Shown: positions 14,192 to 24,094, counted from the stretch's first letter. The stretch: 64,000 nt of DNA from Kutzneria sp044547355 (GCF_044547355.1 NZ_JBIUAG010000014.1:62001-126000); one strand, 5' to 3'. Notes: a model not told the origin generated them from the letters alone. A program made the numbers and translations.

Positions 14192-17100
14192 TCAGTTCCT
14201 GGTTATGGTGAAGGTGCTGGTCGTGTTTCTGATGTCGATGAAGTTGTTGGACAGCTTCAGGTTGGTGAAGGTCGCGGAGCCGACGGCCGGGCCCTGGCCC
14301 GCCTCCGGCAGCTCGTTGGCCCAGATCCCGAAGCCGGACTTGGCGTTGTAGGTGTCACCGCTCTGCTGGGCCCCGCTGATGGACACGTTGGTCAGCACGG
14401 TGTCGGTGATCGGTTGCAGCGGCGCCCCGCCGACGTAGTCGGTCTGGAACATGATGCCGCTGTAGGTCGGGTCGACGATGTCCACGTCGCTGACCCTGAT
14501 CCCCTGGAACTTCTGGTTGGCGGAGAACATCCATATGCCCGGGAAGGTCTGCGCGCCCCAGAAGTGGCCGCCGGCTCTGACGATCGACACGTTCTGGATC
14601 GTCGTGGGATCCGGCCCGAAGTCCCGCATGGGGTAGCCGAAGTTGAGCGAGCTGACGGTGATGCCGGCGTAGGTCAGCATGTCGGCCACGTACAGGTTGC
14701 GGAAGGTGTTGTCCTCGCCGCCGTACACGGCGAAGCCGGCGGCCCGCCAGGTGAGCACGGCGGTCAGGTTCTCGAACACGTTGCCGGTCTCGTTGCCGCC
14801 GCCGGCGTCGGTGGCGGCGAACATGGCGAAGCTGTCGTCGCCGGTGGACCGGGCCTCGTCGTTGACGATGTGGTTGTTGGAGCTGCCGTTGGTCATGTTG
14901 ACGCCGTCGGCGAAGGTGTCGCGGATCCGGGAGTTGCTGATGGTGATGCCCTGCACGTTGGTGCCCCAGAACAGGCACATCTGGTGCTCGATCCAGATGT
15001 TGTCCAGCGTGATGTTGGAGACGCCGGTCAGGTTGAACACCTTGCCCGGGCCGTCCTGCCGGCTGTTCCAGTTGCCGAAGAAGGCGAAGCCAGACAGCTT
15101 GGACCCGTTGGCGCTGCTCTGGATGTCGATGCCGACGTCGGTGTTGGTCTGGCCGCTCGGCGAGTTGAACCGGGTGTACCAGGGGCCGGCGCCGACGACG
15201 GTGATCGCCTTGCCGTAGATGGTCATCTTGCCGGTGACCGAGTAGTCGCCGGCCGGCAGGTAGACGCCGGTCAGAGTGGTGCTCTGGCGCACGGTGTCGA
15301 ACGCGTTCTGCACGTCCTGCTGGGTGAAGCCGGTCGGCACGGCGTAGTGCGTCGGGTCCGGGTTCGCCTGCGCGGTGGCCAGTTCCAGGTTGATGAAGTC
15401 GATCCAGAAGTTGCCGCTGTTGGCCGAGTCCTTCTGCAGCCTGATCTTGTGGCCGGCCGGCACGGTGGTGCCGAGCAGCATGTTGGCCTCGTCGTAGATG
15501 TGCCGCGGCGAGCCGGCGCCGGCGTCGTTGCTGGGCGAGGCCTCGGCCCCGTACAGCCAGGCGTACTGCGAGGTCAGGCTGATCGGCTTGAGCAGGGCGC
15601 CGTCCACGTACACGTCCAAAGTGGACGTCGTGCCGTCCGGGATGGCGAACCGGGTGACCAGGGTGTTGGTCGCGGCCCTGGTGGTGAACTCCACCGAGGC
15701 CCCGGTCTGGGTCAGCGCGACGGCCTGCCGGCCGGACGCCTCGCCCGCGTAGTCGCCGATCGTCCTGTTGGGACCGAGGACCGTGGCCCCGCCGGCCAGC
15801 ACACCGCTCTCCGCTTCGTAGGAGTCGTACGGCATGTTGGCGCCGCGGCCCACGAACAGGTTGGAGGTGCTGGTGTTGTTGCCCTGCTTGACCGGCAACT
15901 CGTTGGCGTCGTTGGCCACCGTGGTGGTGATGGTGTAGTTGCCGTTGGCCGCGGTCCAGCTGCCGACGTTGACCGGGCTGGCCGTGGCGCCGGCGTTGAT
16001 CACGCCGCTGTACGAGCCGCTCAGCGTGGCCACCGTGGAGCCGCTGGACGCGTCCTTGACCGTCACGGTGATGCCGTGCGCGCCGCTGGCCGACGCGACC
16101 GTGCCCTGGTTCTTCAGCGTCACCGAGAACGCGACCGGGTTGCCGGCCGACGGGTTGCCCGGCGTCCAGTTGGTGGTGGCCACCAGGTCGCTGCTCTGCA
16201 CCGGCGTCACCACCAGCGCCGTCGGGTTGGTGTAGGCGTTGTTGGCCTCGTTCTGCTCGATGACCTTGTTGGACTCGTCCACCTTGGCCGTCAGCTGGTA
16301 CGAGCCGGCGGTCTGGGTGCCGATCGAGGCCGACACGGTGCTGGACGCGCCCGCGGCCAGCGCGCCGACCTGCGCGGTGCCGACCTTGGTGGTGCCCAGG
16401 TAGAAGTTGACGTCAGTGGCGCCCGCGGCCAGCGTGCCGGCGTTGCGCACCGTGGCGCTGGCGGTGATCGAGTCGGTCTCCACCGGGGAGGCCGGCGTCC
16501 ACGAGGACCCGGTGATCGTCAGGTCCGGGTTGGGCGCGGGCACGCCGATCACCTGGAACTCGGCCGCCTGGCCGCCGCCCGCGCCGGAGTTCGCGGTGAA
16601 CTTCAGCTGCACGTCGGCGACCCGCGCGGTCACCGGGATGGTGACGGTGTTGCCGCTGGCCGGGTCGAAGGAGTACGTCGTCGGCGCGACCAGGCTGGTG
16701 AAGCCGGTGGCGCTCTGCTCGCGGCCCAGCACCTCGATGGTCTGCGTGCGCGGACCCCAGATGCTGGCCGGGTTCAGCTTCACCACCACGGAACTGGTGT
16801 CGGCGTTGGACCCCAGCTGTGTGGTCAGGGTCTGCGGGTAGGTGCCGCCCGCGCCCTCCCAGTAGGTGGTGGTGTCGTTGTCGTTGGCGTTGGTGGCGAC
16901 GAAGTTCAGCGTCGTCGAGGACGCCGTGATCGGCTTGCCCACGGCCAGGTTGGTGCCGGGGTTGCCGCCGCCGGTGCCGGTGCGGGTGACGCTGTTGCTG
17001 TTGCCGGACTGGTTGCCGGCGGCGTCGTGCGCCCGCACGAAGTAGGTGACGGTCGCGGTGTCCGGCTGGCTGTCGGTGTAGTTCAGCGTGGTGCCGGAAA

Positions 17101-18196
17101 CGCTGGTGCGTAACGCGTTGTTGGCGTAGATGTCGTAGCCGGTGACGCCCACGTTGTCGGTGGACGCGGTCCAGGTCAGCGCGATCTGGCCGGAGGCGGG
17201 CTGGGTGTAGGCCAGACTGCCGGGCGCGGTCGGGGCCTGGGTGTCGCCGGTGGCCGGGCCGTACACCTCGAACTCCGAGATCTGGCCGGCCGGCCAGCCG
17301 GTGTTGCCGGTGATGTTCAGCCGCAGGTACCGGGTGGTCAGCGGGGTGTAGTTGATCGTCACGGTGTTGTTCGACGCCGGGTCGAAGGTGTAGCCGGCGG
17401 ACGCGACGAGCTGGGAGAAGGTGCTGCCGTCGGTGCTGCCCTGCACGGTCAGCGTCTCGGTGCGGGCACCCCAGTTGGCGGTCGGCAGCTTGAGCACGAT
17501 CTGGGTGCTGCTCACCGCCGCGCCGAGGTCGACCTGCAGCCACTGCGGGAAGGCGTTGTTGGTGCTCTCCCAGTAGCTGCTCTGGTTGCCGTCGTTGGCG
17601 TTGCTGGCCGGGAAACCGCCCTGCGTGCCGCTGGCCGCCATGGTCTTGCCGGCGGCCAGGTTGGTGGCCGCGACCGCGGCCGGCACCACCTGGAGGTCGG
17701 ACAGCTGGGCCTGGGAGCCGGCCGAGTTGCCGGTGATCTCCACGCGCACGTAGCGCGAGAGCACCGCGCCGAAGCCGACCCGGACCGTGTTGTCGGACCT
17801 GGGATCGAAGTCGTAGGCCTTGGACTCGACGATGGTGTTGAAGGTCTTGCCGTCGTTGCTGCCCTGCACGGCCAGCGTCTCGGTGCGGCCGGTCCATGTG
17901 GCCGGCACCTTCAGCACCACGCCGCCGAAGCGGGTGACCTTGCCCAGGTCGACCTGCGCCCACTGCGGGAACGCCGGGCCGGAGCTCTGCCAGTACGAGT
18001 CGGGATCCGAATCGATGATCTTGCTGGCGGCCTGCGCGCCGGTGGCGCTGGAGGCCGACGCCGCGACCGTCGGGGTCGTCGTCGCGGCGGGTCTGGCGGT
18101 CGGCGCGCCGGCGGCGATGGCCGGCCCGCCCATCGCTAACAGGCCGAGACCGAGCAGCGCCGCTGCCAGTCTCCGCAGGGGTCGGGGTGCGCTCAT
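14192..18196 (-). CDS. Secreted multidomain GH87-type alpha-1,3-glucanase (mutanase/mycodextranase-like)
   Basis: 1,334-residue exported enzyme. Approximate order: signal peptide 1-32; two discoidin/CBM32 domains 45-325 (SYWQSSG, SYWESTN); fibronectin III 330-420; third discoidin domain 430-560 (TYWEGAG); two CARDB repeats 565-790; CBM6/CBM35 795-930 (YEAESGVLAGG); then a right-handed beta-helix to the end. In the helix three aspartates are placed D1097 (ADGVN) and D1120-D1121 (GDDSF), the 23/24-residue spacing of the catalytic aspartates of GH87 enzymes. GH87 cuts alpha-1,3-glucan, a fungal wall and biofilm polymer, so this is probably an antifungal or scavenging enzyme. A start at 18196 with GAGAGG upstream fits the signal peptide. 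A different beta-helix lyase or hydrolase is possible. Confidence 0.75.
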   Translation of the reverse strand: MSAPRPLRRLAAALLGLGLLAMGGPAIAAGAPTARPAATTTPTVAASASSATGAQAASKIIDSDPDSYWQSSGPAFPQWAQVDLGKVTRFGGVVLKVPATWTGRTETLAVQGSNDGKTFNTIVESKAYDFDPRSDNTVRVGFGAVLSRYVRVEITGNSAGSQAQLSDLQVVPAAVAATNLAAGKTMAASGTQGGFPASNANDGNQSSYWESTNNAFPQWLQVDLGAAVSSTQIVLKLPTANWGARTETLTVQGSTDGSTFSQLVASAGYTFDPASNNTVTINYTPLTTRYLRLNITGNTGWPAGQISEFEVYGPATGDTQAPTAPGSLAYTQPASGQIALTWTASTDNVGVTGYDIYANNALRTSVSGTTLNYTDSQPDTATVTYFVRAHDAAGNQSGNSNSVTRTGTGGGNPGTNLAVGKPITASSTTLNFVATNANDNDTTTYWEGAGGTYPQTLTTQLGSNADTSSVVVKLNPASIWGPRTQTIEVLGREQSATGFTSLVAPTTYSFDPASGNTVTIPVTARVADVQLKFTANSGAGGGQAAEFQVIGVPAPNPDLTITGSSWTPASPVETDSITASATVRNAGTLAAGATDVNFYLGTTKVGTAQVGALAAGASSTVSASIGTQTAGSYQLTAKVDESNKVIEQNEANNAYTNPTALVVTPVQSSDLVATTNWTPGNPSAGNPVAFSVTLKNQGTVASASGAHGITVTVKDASSGSTVATLSGSYSGVINAGATASPVNVGSWTAANGNYTITTTVANDANELPVKQGNNTSTSNLFVGRGANMPYDSYEAESGVLAGGATVLGPNRTIGDYAGEASGRQAVALTQTGASVEFTTRAATNTLVTRFAIPDGTTSTLDVYVDGALLKPISLTSQYAWLYGAEASPSNDAGAGSPRHIYDEANMLLGTTVPAGHKIRLQKDSANSGNFWIDFINLELATAQANPDPTHYAVPTGFTQQDVQNAFDTVRQSTTLTGVYLPAGDYSVTGKMTIYGKAITVVGAGPWYTRFNSPSGQTNTDVGIDIQSSANGSKLSGFAFFGNWNSRQDGPGKVFNLTGVSNITLDNIWIEHQMCLFWGTNVQGITISNSRIRDTFADGVNMTNGSSNNHIVNDEARSTGDDSFAMFAATDAGGGNETGNVFENLTAVLTWRAAGFAVYGGEDNTFRNLYVADMLTYAGITVSSLNFGYPMRDFGPDPTTIQNVSIVRAGGHFWGAQTFPGIWMFSANQKFQGIRVSDVDIVDPTYSGIMFQTDYVGGAPLQPITDTVLTNVSISGAQQSGDTYNAKSGFGIWANELPEAGQGPAVGSATFTNLKLSNNFIDIRNTTSTFTITRN

Positions 18197-18384
18197 CGAG
18201 TGGTCTACCTCTCGTCTGGCGGCAGGGGAGTGGCGAGAATCTTCCGGGCTCATGCCAGGAATTAACGGCAGCCTGTTGAGTTTTTGCGTGACAGGACTCA
18301 CAGCGTTACAGACCGGCTACGCCCCCGTCAACGGGTAGTTAGGGCTTTTCGGCGGTTGTCGAGCTGAGCTGGCACGATGCGGCC

Positions 18385-19257
18385 GTGGATCGGATCTGTC
18401 TGCCCGCGCCGGTCGGGTTCGTGCTCGGGGGCGGCGGCAGCCTGGGGGCCATCCAGGTCGGCATGCTGCGGGCGCTCGCGGAGCGGGGCGTCACCCCCGA
18501 CCTGGTCACCGGCACGTCCGTCGGCTCCGTCAACGGATCGCTGCTGGCCCTGGACCCCGCGCACGCCGCCGACCGGCTGGCCACCCTCTGGGCCGGCATG
18601 ACCCGGACCCGGGTGTTCCCCGGCGGGCCCATCGCCCAGCTGCGCACCCTGCGCCGGGAGCGGACCTACCTGTTCCCCAACACCGGCCTCGTCGACGTGC
18701 TCGTCGAGGGCCTCGGCGGCGCCTGCGACTTCGCCGAGCTACAACTGCCCTTCGGCGCCGTCGCCGTCGACGCCGTCACCGGGCTGCCCGTGCTCATGAC
18801 CTCCGGCGAGCTCGTGCCCGCCATCCTCGCCTCCGCCGCCATTCCCGGCGTCTATCCGCCCGTGCGGCGGGAGGACAAGGTCCTCTACGACGGCGGCGTG
18901 CTGGCCAACGTCCCCATCCGCCAGGCCCTCGCCATGGGCGCGAAGTCCTTGGTGGTGCTCGACTGCACCTTCCCCGGGCACCTGCCCGAGGTTCCCGGCT
19001 CGCTCGCCGAGACCCTCCTGTTCTGGGCCACCCTCGGCATGCGCAACCAGGCCGTCCTCGAAGCCGACCTCGCCGCCGAGGCCGTCCCCGTCCTCTACCT
19101 CCCCGGCGCCCCCGTCCAGGCCGTCACCCCCCTCGACTTCGGCCACACCGCCGAGCTCATCGCCTCCTCGTACGCCGCTTCGACGGGCTTCCTCGCCACC
19201 GTGGAGATCACCGGCCCCGGCCTCTACGGCGGCCCCGCCGGCCCCGTGCCCGCGTGA
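18385..19257 (+). CDS. Patatin-like phospholipase
   Basis: 290 residues. The patatin triad of motifs is present: oxyanion loop GGGGSLGAIQVG, nucleophile elbow GTSVGSVNG and the catalytic aspartate in YDGGVLANVP, giving a Ser-Asp dyad acyl hydrolase. Likely a cytoplasmic lipid acyl hydrolase; the substrate is unknown. GTG start at 18385; an earlier ATG at 18,376 is out of frame. It diverges from the GH87 gene and is followed 35 bases later by an alpha/beta hydrolase gene on the same strand. Confidence 0.85.
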   Translation: MDRICLPAPVGFVLGGGGSLGAIQVGMLRALAERGVTPDLVTGTSVGSVNGSLLALDPAHAADRLATLWAGMTRTRVFPGGPIAQLRTLRRERTYLFPNTGLVDVLVEGLGGACDFAELQLPFGAVAVDAVTGLPVLMTSGELVPAILASAAIPGVYPPVRREDKVLYDGGVLANVPIRQALAMGAKSLVVLDCTFPGHLPEVPGSLAETLLFWATLGMRNQAVLEADLAAEAVPVLYLPGAPVQAVTPLDFGHTAELIASSYAASTGFLATVEITGPGLYGGPAGPVPA

Positions 19258-19292
19258 TGCGCCGGTGACGCCGGTCGGCTAGAAGTCGTCCG

Positions 19293-20072
19293 GTGAAGAC
19301 GATCTCCGTGCTGGCGTCCACCGTCGACTACACCGTCGTCGGGGACGGCCCCGGCCTGGTCCTGGCGCACGGCACGAGCATGACCGGACAGGCCAACTTC
19401 GGGCATGTCGTCGACCGGCTGGCCGATCGGTGGCGGGTGGTCGTGCCCGACTACGCCGGCAGCGGCGCGACCGTCCTGCCCGACGGGGAGCTCACCCTGG
19501 ACCTCGCCGTCGCGCAGCTCGCCGCCGTGATCCGCGACGCCGGCGCCGGGCCGGTCGACCTGGTCGGCGATTCCCTCGGGGCCATGGTCGCCACCGCCAC
19601 CGCCGCCCGTCATCCCGACCTGGTGCGCCGCCTCGTGCTGATCGCCCCGTGGTCCGACAGCTCCGACCCTCGACACCAGCTGGCCTTCGGTCTCTGGGCC
19701 CGCCTGTTGACGGACGATCCGACGCTCAGCAACCGCTTCGGCCTGCTCATGGCGTTGAGTCCAGGCTTCGCCGCCACGCTGACCGCCGACATGCTGGCCG
19801 GGTTCGCCGCGCAGGATCCCCCCAAGGACACCGCGCGGCGCATCCACCTCGACCAGCACCTCGACATTCGCGCGGACGCCTCGGTGATCACCGCGCCCAC
19901 GCTGATCATCGCGGGCCGCAACGACTATCTGGTGCCCGAGTACCAGAGCCGTGGCCTGCACGACCTCATCCCCGGCAGCCGCTACGAGTCCGTGACCAGC
20001 GGCCACGCCGCCCTGCTGGAGCAGCCGGACGCCGTCATCGCCCTGATCCGAGCCTTCCTCCTCGACAGCTGA
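19293..20072 (+). CDS. Alpha/beta hydrolase
   Basis: 259 residues with a standard alpha/beta-hydrolase fold: HG oxyanion region (LAHGTSM), nucleophile elbow GDSLGAM, acid in IAGRNDYLVP and histidine in SGHAALLEQP. No signal peptide. Resembles small-molecule ester or lactone hydrolases and haloperoxidase-like enzymes; the substrate cannot be inferred. GTG start. Its stop is only 3 bases from the stop of the convergent DUF6000 gene. Confidence 0.8.
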   Translation: MKTISVLASTVDYTVVGDGPGLVLAHGTSMTGQANFGHVVDRLADRWRVVVPDYAGSGATVLPDGELTLDLAVAQLAAVIRDAGAGPVDLVGDSLGAMVATATAARHPDLVRRLVLIAPWSDSSDPRHQLAFGLWARLLTDDPTLSNRFGLLMALSPGFAATLTADMLAGFAAQDPPKDTARRIHLDQHLDIRADASVITAPTLIIAGRNDYLVPEYQSRGLHDLIPGSRYESVTSGHAALLEQPDAVIALIRAFLLDS

Positions 20073-20075
20073 CGG

Positions 20076-20678
20076 TCACGTTTGCTGTGCGAGGAAGCGC
20101 AGTGCGTCAATTCGCTGGCGATGAAAGAAGGTGTCGGTGGGGTTCGACGTGGCCCACTGCTGCCAGAGTCCCCCCGGCTGCACGAATTCGGCGGCGTGAT
20201 CGGTCGCCAGGTCGGCATCGATGCGCTCAAGCGCCACCAGCGCCCAGGTCTGGTCGTAGTAGAGGTCCGGCCGACGGAGATAGCGGTCCAGATAGGCCGT
20301 GAGGATTTCGGCGTCCTCACTCGTGCCGAGCCGGGCCAGCGCTGCGCAGTACCCCTGCCCGGCGTAGATGAGTCCGCTTTCCAGCAGCAGCGCGCCTATG
20401 CGCTCGCGGAACTGGTCATGCCGGCCCGCCGCGATCAACCAGGCCGCGGTGATCCGGGAGCGCCATTCGCTCTCGAGCAGGACCCCGAGTTCGTGGTCGG
20501 TGATCTGGTTGGCCGCCTCGGCCAGGGACCGGAGGAACTCTGCTCGCTCTCTCTCCTCCAGTCGCGCGAAATTCCCATGGAGGAGCTGGAGATACCGCTG
20601 GGCGGATCCCGCTTCCGGGATCACGTAGCGGTGGATGACGTCCAGCAGTTCGGGGTCGTCGGCGCGGGGAAATCGCAT
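20076..20678 (-). CDS. DUF6000 family protein
   Basis: 200-residue soluble helical protein. The start RFPRADDPELLDVIHRYV and the segment RYLQLLHGNFARL match what I remember of the actinobacterial DUF6000 family, of unknown function. The remainder looks like repeated helices (AAWLIAAGRHDQFRERIG, YCAALARLGTSEDAEIL), compatible with a HEAT-like scaffold. The ATG at 20678 begins the family similarity; the open frame upstream is low-complexity antisense to the ATPase gene. Ten bases downstream of that ATPase gene, so probably co-transcribed with it and the AfsR-type regulator. Confidence 0.7.
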   Translation of the reverse strand: MRFPRADDPELLDVIHRYVIPEAGSAQRYLQLLHGNFARLEERERAEFLRSLAEAANQITDHELGVLLESEWRSRITAAWLIAAGRHDQFRERIGALLLESGLIYAGQGYCAALARLGTSEDAEILTAYLDRYLRRPDLYYDQTWALVALERIDADLATDHAAEFVQPGGLWQQWATSNPTDTFFHRQRIDALRFLAQQT

Positions 20679-20688
20679 GAGCCGATTC

Positions 20689-21291
20689 TCATCGGGGCAT
20701 GGCCGCCGGTCCACTGCGTTCTGGCTGGTCGACTTCGTGTCCAGGCGGTCGCCGCAGCAGGGCGATGGCGGCGGCTTCGATGGGGTCGATGTCCGGGGCC
20801 GTGGAGTCTGAGGTGTCGACGGTGATGGTGGCGTCGACGCCGCTGGGCGGGGTGAAGATGGACGGGGCCAGGTCGCCGCGGTGGAACTGGGCGGCGAGTT
20901 GCTGGGCGATGGGGCCGGTGCGGGCGCGGAGGCGTTGGCCGACAACGGGTTCTGCGGCGGTGACGTGGACGGCGAGTACGCGGGTGTCGGGCAGGGCGGC
21001 CAGGAGGGTGGGGGAGAGCACGGAGGACTCCACGACGAAGCTCACCCGGGAAGCCGCGAGCAGCCGGGAGGTTTCGACCAGCACGGCCTCGGCCTGACGA
21101 CTCACGGGACCGCCGGCGATGTGGAAGTCGGCGGAGGCGGACGAGAGGCCGATGCCGGTCTTGAGCTCGTCCCGGGACAGCAGGGGCAGGCCGAGGCGAA
21201 GGGCGGTGGCCCGGGCGACTGTGGTCTTGCCGGCCCCGGGGGAGCCGCACACGGCCACGACGAGCGGTCGATCCTCGATCTCACGGATCAC
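20689..21291 (-). CDS. AAA-family ATPase / small-molecule kinase-like P-loop protein
   Basis: 200 residues. Walker A GSPGAGKTTVA at the N-terminus, then LLSRDELKTGIG, the switch region typical of zeta-toxin-like and nucleoside-type kinases, and VSFVVESSVLS. Such proteins phosphorylate small metabolites or sugars; the target is unknown. The start overlaps the end of the upstream AfsR-type gene by 11 bases, indicating translational coupling. ATG start. Confidence 0.72.
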   Translation of the reverse strand: MIREIEDRPLVVAVCGSPGAGKTTVARATALRLGLPLLSRDELKTGIGLSSASADFHIAGGPVSRQAEAVLVETSRLLAASRVSFVVESSVLSPTLLAALPDTRVLAVHVTAAEPVVGQRLRARTGPIAQQLAAQFHRGDLAPSIFTPPSGVDATITVDTSDSTAPDIDPIEAAAIALLRRPPGHEVDQPERSGPAAMPR

Positions 21292-24094
21292 GGGGATCGA
21301 CGCTACCGGGCCGGCCCTGGCCGCAGGCTGCCAGCTCGGCCGAGGGCGCGGTGGCCAGGGCGACGGCCTGGTCGAGGGTCATGGCCCGGCCTTCGCGGTA
21401 CAGGGCGTCGAAGGCGGCCCGGCCGATCTCGGCGCTCACGCGGCTGGTGGCGCGCCGGCTGGGGAGCCGGGCGATGTCCTCGGCCATCGACGGCCCGAAG
21501 CGGTCCACAAGCAGGGCGGCGGCGCCGGCCAGCCGAGCGGACCGTTCGGGGCGGCCGGTGTGCGCGGCGGTGACGGACAGGTGGTGCAGCGCCCACAGCA
21601 TGACGAAGCCGGAAGCGAGGCCGAGCCGGCTCACGATCTCGACCGCCTCGCGCAGGAGCCGCTCGGCGTGGTCCCAGGCGTCGAGCCGGATCAGCACGGT
21701 GCCGCGGTAGACGAGGGTCATGGCCAGAGCCCAGCCGCCGCCGGCCCGGCGGCCCTCGGCCTCCAGCTCGGCCAGCGCCCGGTCAGCCTCGCCGGCCCGG
21801 CCCTGCATCACGGCCATGTGGGCCTTCGCGGCCCGGGCCACAGCCAGATAGCCCGAGCCGCCGGCCGCCCGGAACGCCGCATCGGCCTCGTCGAACAGCG
21901 CCGCGGCGAAGGCGTCGTCCCTCGACCACACCGCCACGTTGCCGCGTAACAGCAGCGCCAGCGCCAGGGTCCTGGGGTCGCCGGCCAGCCGGGCGAGTTC
22001 CATGGCCTCGTCGGTGACGCGGATGGCCTGCTCGCTGCGACTTCCGTGCGACACGTAGCCGTGGATCGCGAGCACACCGGCCCGGGCGGCGAGGCTGAGC
22101 GAGTCGCCGGCCAGGACCTCGTGCGCCCAGCGCCGGTACTCCGCGATGTGGCCACCGATGATCCAGTGCGTCGGAAACACCAGAATGGCCGCACATCGGT
22201 CCAGTTCGCCCCGGTCGAGCAGCCAGCGCAGCGCGGCCCGGATGTTGTCCTGCTGCCACCGCAGCCGGGTGAACCACTTGTGCTGGTCCGGCCCCTCCAC
22301 TCCCCACCGCGCGGCCGCGACGAAGGACTCGACGTGGACGGCGTGCCGCTCCCGGAGCTCGGGCAGGACGCCGGTCGCCTCGGCTTGCGCCATCGCGAAG
22401 ACCCGGACGGTTTCCAGCAGTGCGAACGAGTTCACGTCGCCGCACGGCCGCCGGAAGATGAGGCCGGCGTCGAGGAGCCCGCCGAGCAGCCGCCACGCGG
22501 TCGTCGGATCGACATTGGCGGCGGCGGCCGCCGTCGCTGCGTTCCAGCCGCCCGCGAACACCGACACGGCACACAGCAGCGCCTGTTCCTCCGTGCTCAA
22601 CAGGTCGTAGCTCCAGGCGATTGCCGCCCGCAGCGCCTGGTGGCGCGGCGGTGCGTCGCGGGCGCCGTCGGTCAGCAGGTCGTGCGACCGCTCCAACTGG
22701 TCGAGCAGTGCGGCCGGAGACAGCAGGCGGGTGCGGGCGGCGGCGAGTTCGATGCCCAGCGGCAGCCGGTCGACCCGGCCGCAGATCGCGTCGACCACGG
22801 CCGGATCGTCGCCGTCGGCATATCCGGCCTGCCTGGCCCGCTCGACGAACAACTCGGCCGCGGACCGGGCGTCCAGCGGCTTCACCGGCCACACGTGTTC
22901 GCCACCGAGCCGCAGCGGCGTGCGGCTGGTGGCCAGCACCGTGAGCCTGGGTGAGACGTCCAGCAGCCAGGCGATGTCCGGCGCCGCGTCCAGCAGATGC
23001 TCGACGTTGTCCAGCAGCAGCAACAGGTTCAGGTCCCGCAGATGCGCACGCAGGGCCGCGCGGAGCGGAACCCCGGCCATCTCCCGGAGCTCCAGGCCGC
23101 TGGCCACGGTCGGCAACACCAGGCCCGGATCCCGGACCGACGCGAGCGACACGACGGCCACGCGGTCGCCTGTCCGCCGGGCGACCTCCGTGGCCAGGCG
23201 GGTCTTGCCGACCCCACCGGGTCCGGTCAGCGTCAGCAGCCGGGCCTCGCCCGTGGCCAGCCGGTCGACGAGGTCGGCGACGGCACGGTCGCGCCCGATG
23301 AGCCGGGTGCGGTGCGCCGGCAGCGGCGTGGCCGGCTCCGTGACCGGGTCGAGGTCGCGGTCGTCGCGCAGAATGGCCAGCTCCAGCCGACGGAGTTCGG
23401 CCCCGGGGTCGATGCCCAGCTCCTCGGCCAGGCGGGATCGGGCGCGCTGCGCGACCTCCAGCGCCCGGCTGGTCTGACCACTGCGGTGCAGCGCGAGCAT
23501 CAGCTGGCCAACCAGCCGTTCCCGGGTCGGATGGGCCTCGGCCGCCGCGGTTATCTCGCCGAGGACCTCCTGGTGCCCGCCCAGCCGGAGGATCCCGTCG
23601 AACCGGTCCTCCACGGCGGTCAGGCGGGTTTCCTCCAGCCCGCCGCACAGCCGCTCCCGGATCTCGGGCGACGCGGTGTCGGCCAGCGCCGGCCCGGTCC
23701 ACAGCCGCAGGGCCTCGTCCAGCAGGGTCACCCGGGTCCGGTCGCCGGCCGAGGCCCGGGCGCGGGCGACGGCGTCGGTGAACCGGTGCACGTCGATACG
23801 TCGTGGATCGGCGTGCAGCACGTATCCCGTGCCCTCGGTGGAGATCGTCATGCCGGCGCCGGCCTCGGCCAGGATCGAGCGCAGGTTGGACACCAGCACG
23901 TGGAGCGCGTGCGTGGCGCTGCGCGGCGGATCCGCGGGCCACAGCCACTCGAACAGCCGCTCGGTCGGCACCACCCGGTTCACCTCCCAGGCCAGCACCG
24001 CCAGCACGAGCCGCTGCTGGCGCGGTCCGAGCTCCACCACCGTGTCCGCCACCCGGGCCCGCACCGGTCCCAGCAGCCGTAATTCCACGTGCAT
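21281..24094 (-). CDS. AfsR/SARP-type transcriptional regulator with NB-ARC ATPase domain
   Basis: 937 residues. N-terminal OmpR-type winged helix (about 1-90, LRLLGPVRARV to STEGTGYVLHA), bacterial transcriptional activation domain (about 95-245), an NB-ARC/STAND ATPase with Walker A TGPGGVGKTRLA and Walker B LLLLLDNVEHLL, then a long helical TPR-like tail. This is the AfsR layout: ATP-dependent regulators that often switch on secondary metabolism. Whether it controls the diazo cluster 10 kb away is unknown. Start at 24094 chosen where the winged helix begins (MHVELRLLG); the preceding frame is arginine-rich noncoding. First gene of a three-gene unit with the ATPase and DUF6000 genes. Confidence 0.85.
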   Translation of the reverse strand: MHVELRLLGPVRARVADTVVELGPRQQRLVLAVLAWEVNRVVPTERLFEWLWPADPPRSATHALHVLVSNLRSILAEAGAGMTISTEGTGYVLHADPRRIDVHRFTDAVARARASAGDRTRVTLLDEALRLWTGPALADTASPEIRERLCGGLEETRLTAVEDRFDGILRLGGHQEVLGEITAAAEAHPTRERLVGQLMLALHRSGQTSRALEVAQRARSRLAEELGIDPGAELRRLELAILRDDRDLDPVTEPATPLPAHRTRLIGRDRAVADLVDRLATGEARLLTLTGPGGVGKTRLATEVARRTGDRVAVVSLASVRDPGLVLPTVASGLELREMAGVPLRAALRAHLRDLNLLLLLDNVEHLLDAAPDIAWLLDVSPRLTVLATSRTPLRLGGEHVWPVKPLDARSAAELFVERARQAGYADGDDPAVVDAICGRVDRLPLGIELAAARTRLLSPAALLDQLERSHDLLTDGARDAPPRHQALRAAIAWSYDLLSTEEQALLCAVSVFAGGWNAATAAAAANVDPTTAWRLLGGLLDAGLIFRRPCGDVNSFALLETVRVFAMAQAEATGVLPELRERHAVHVESFVAAARWGVEGPDQHKWFTRLRWQQDNIRAALRWLLDRGELDRCAAILVFPTHWIIGGHIAEYRRWAHEVLAGDSLSLAARAGVLAIHGYVSHGSRSEQAIRVTDEAMELARLAGDPRTLALALLLRGNVAVWSRDDAFAAALFDEADAAFRAAGGSGYLAVARAAKAHMAVMQGRAGEADRALAELEAEGRRAGGGWALAMTLVYRGTVLIRLDAWDHAERLLREAVEIVSRLGLASGFVMLWALHHLSVTAAHTGRPERSARLAGAAALLVDRFGPSMAEDIARLPSRRATSRVSAEIGRAAFDALYREGRAMTLDQAVALATAPSAELAACGQGRPGSVDPRDP

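Noticed and set aside
14099..17113. Long plus-strand open frame opposite the GH87 gene
   Set aside because: Composition is almost only V, G, A, R, D, H without motifs; the minus strand encodes clear discoidin, CARDB and beta-helix domains.
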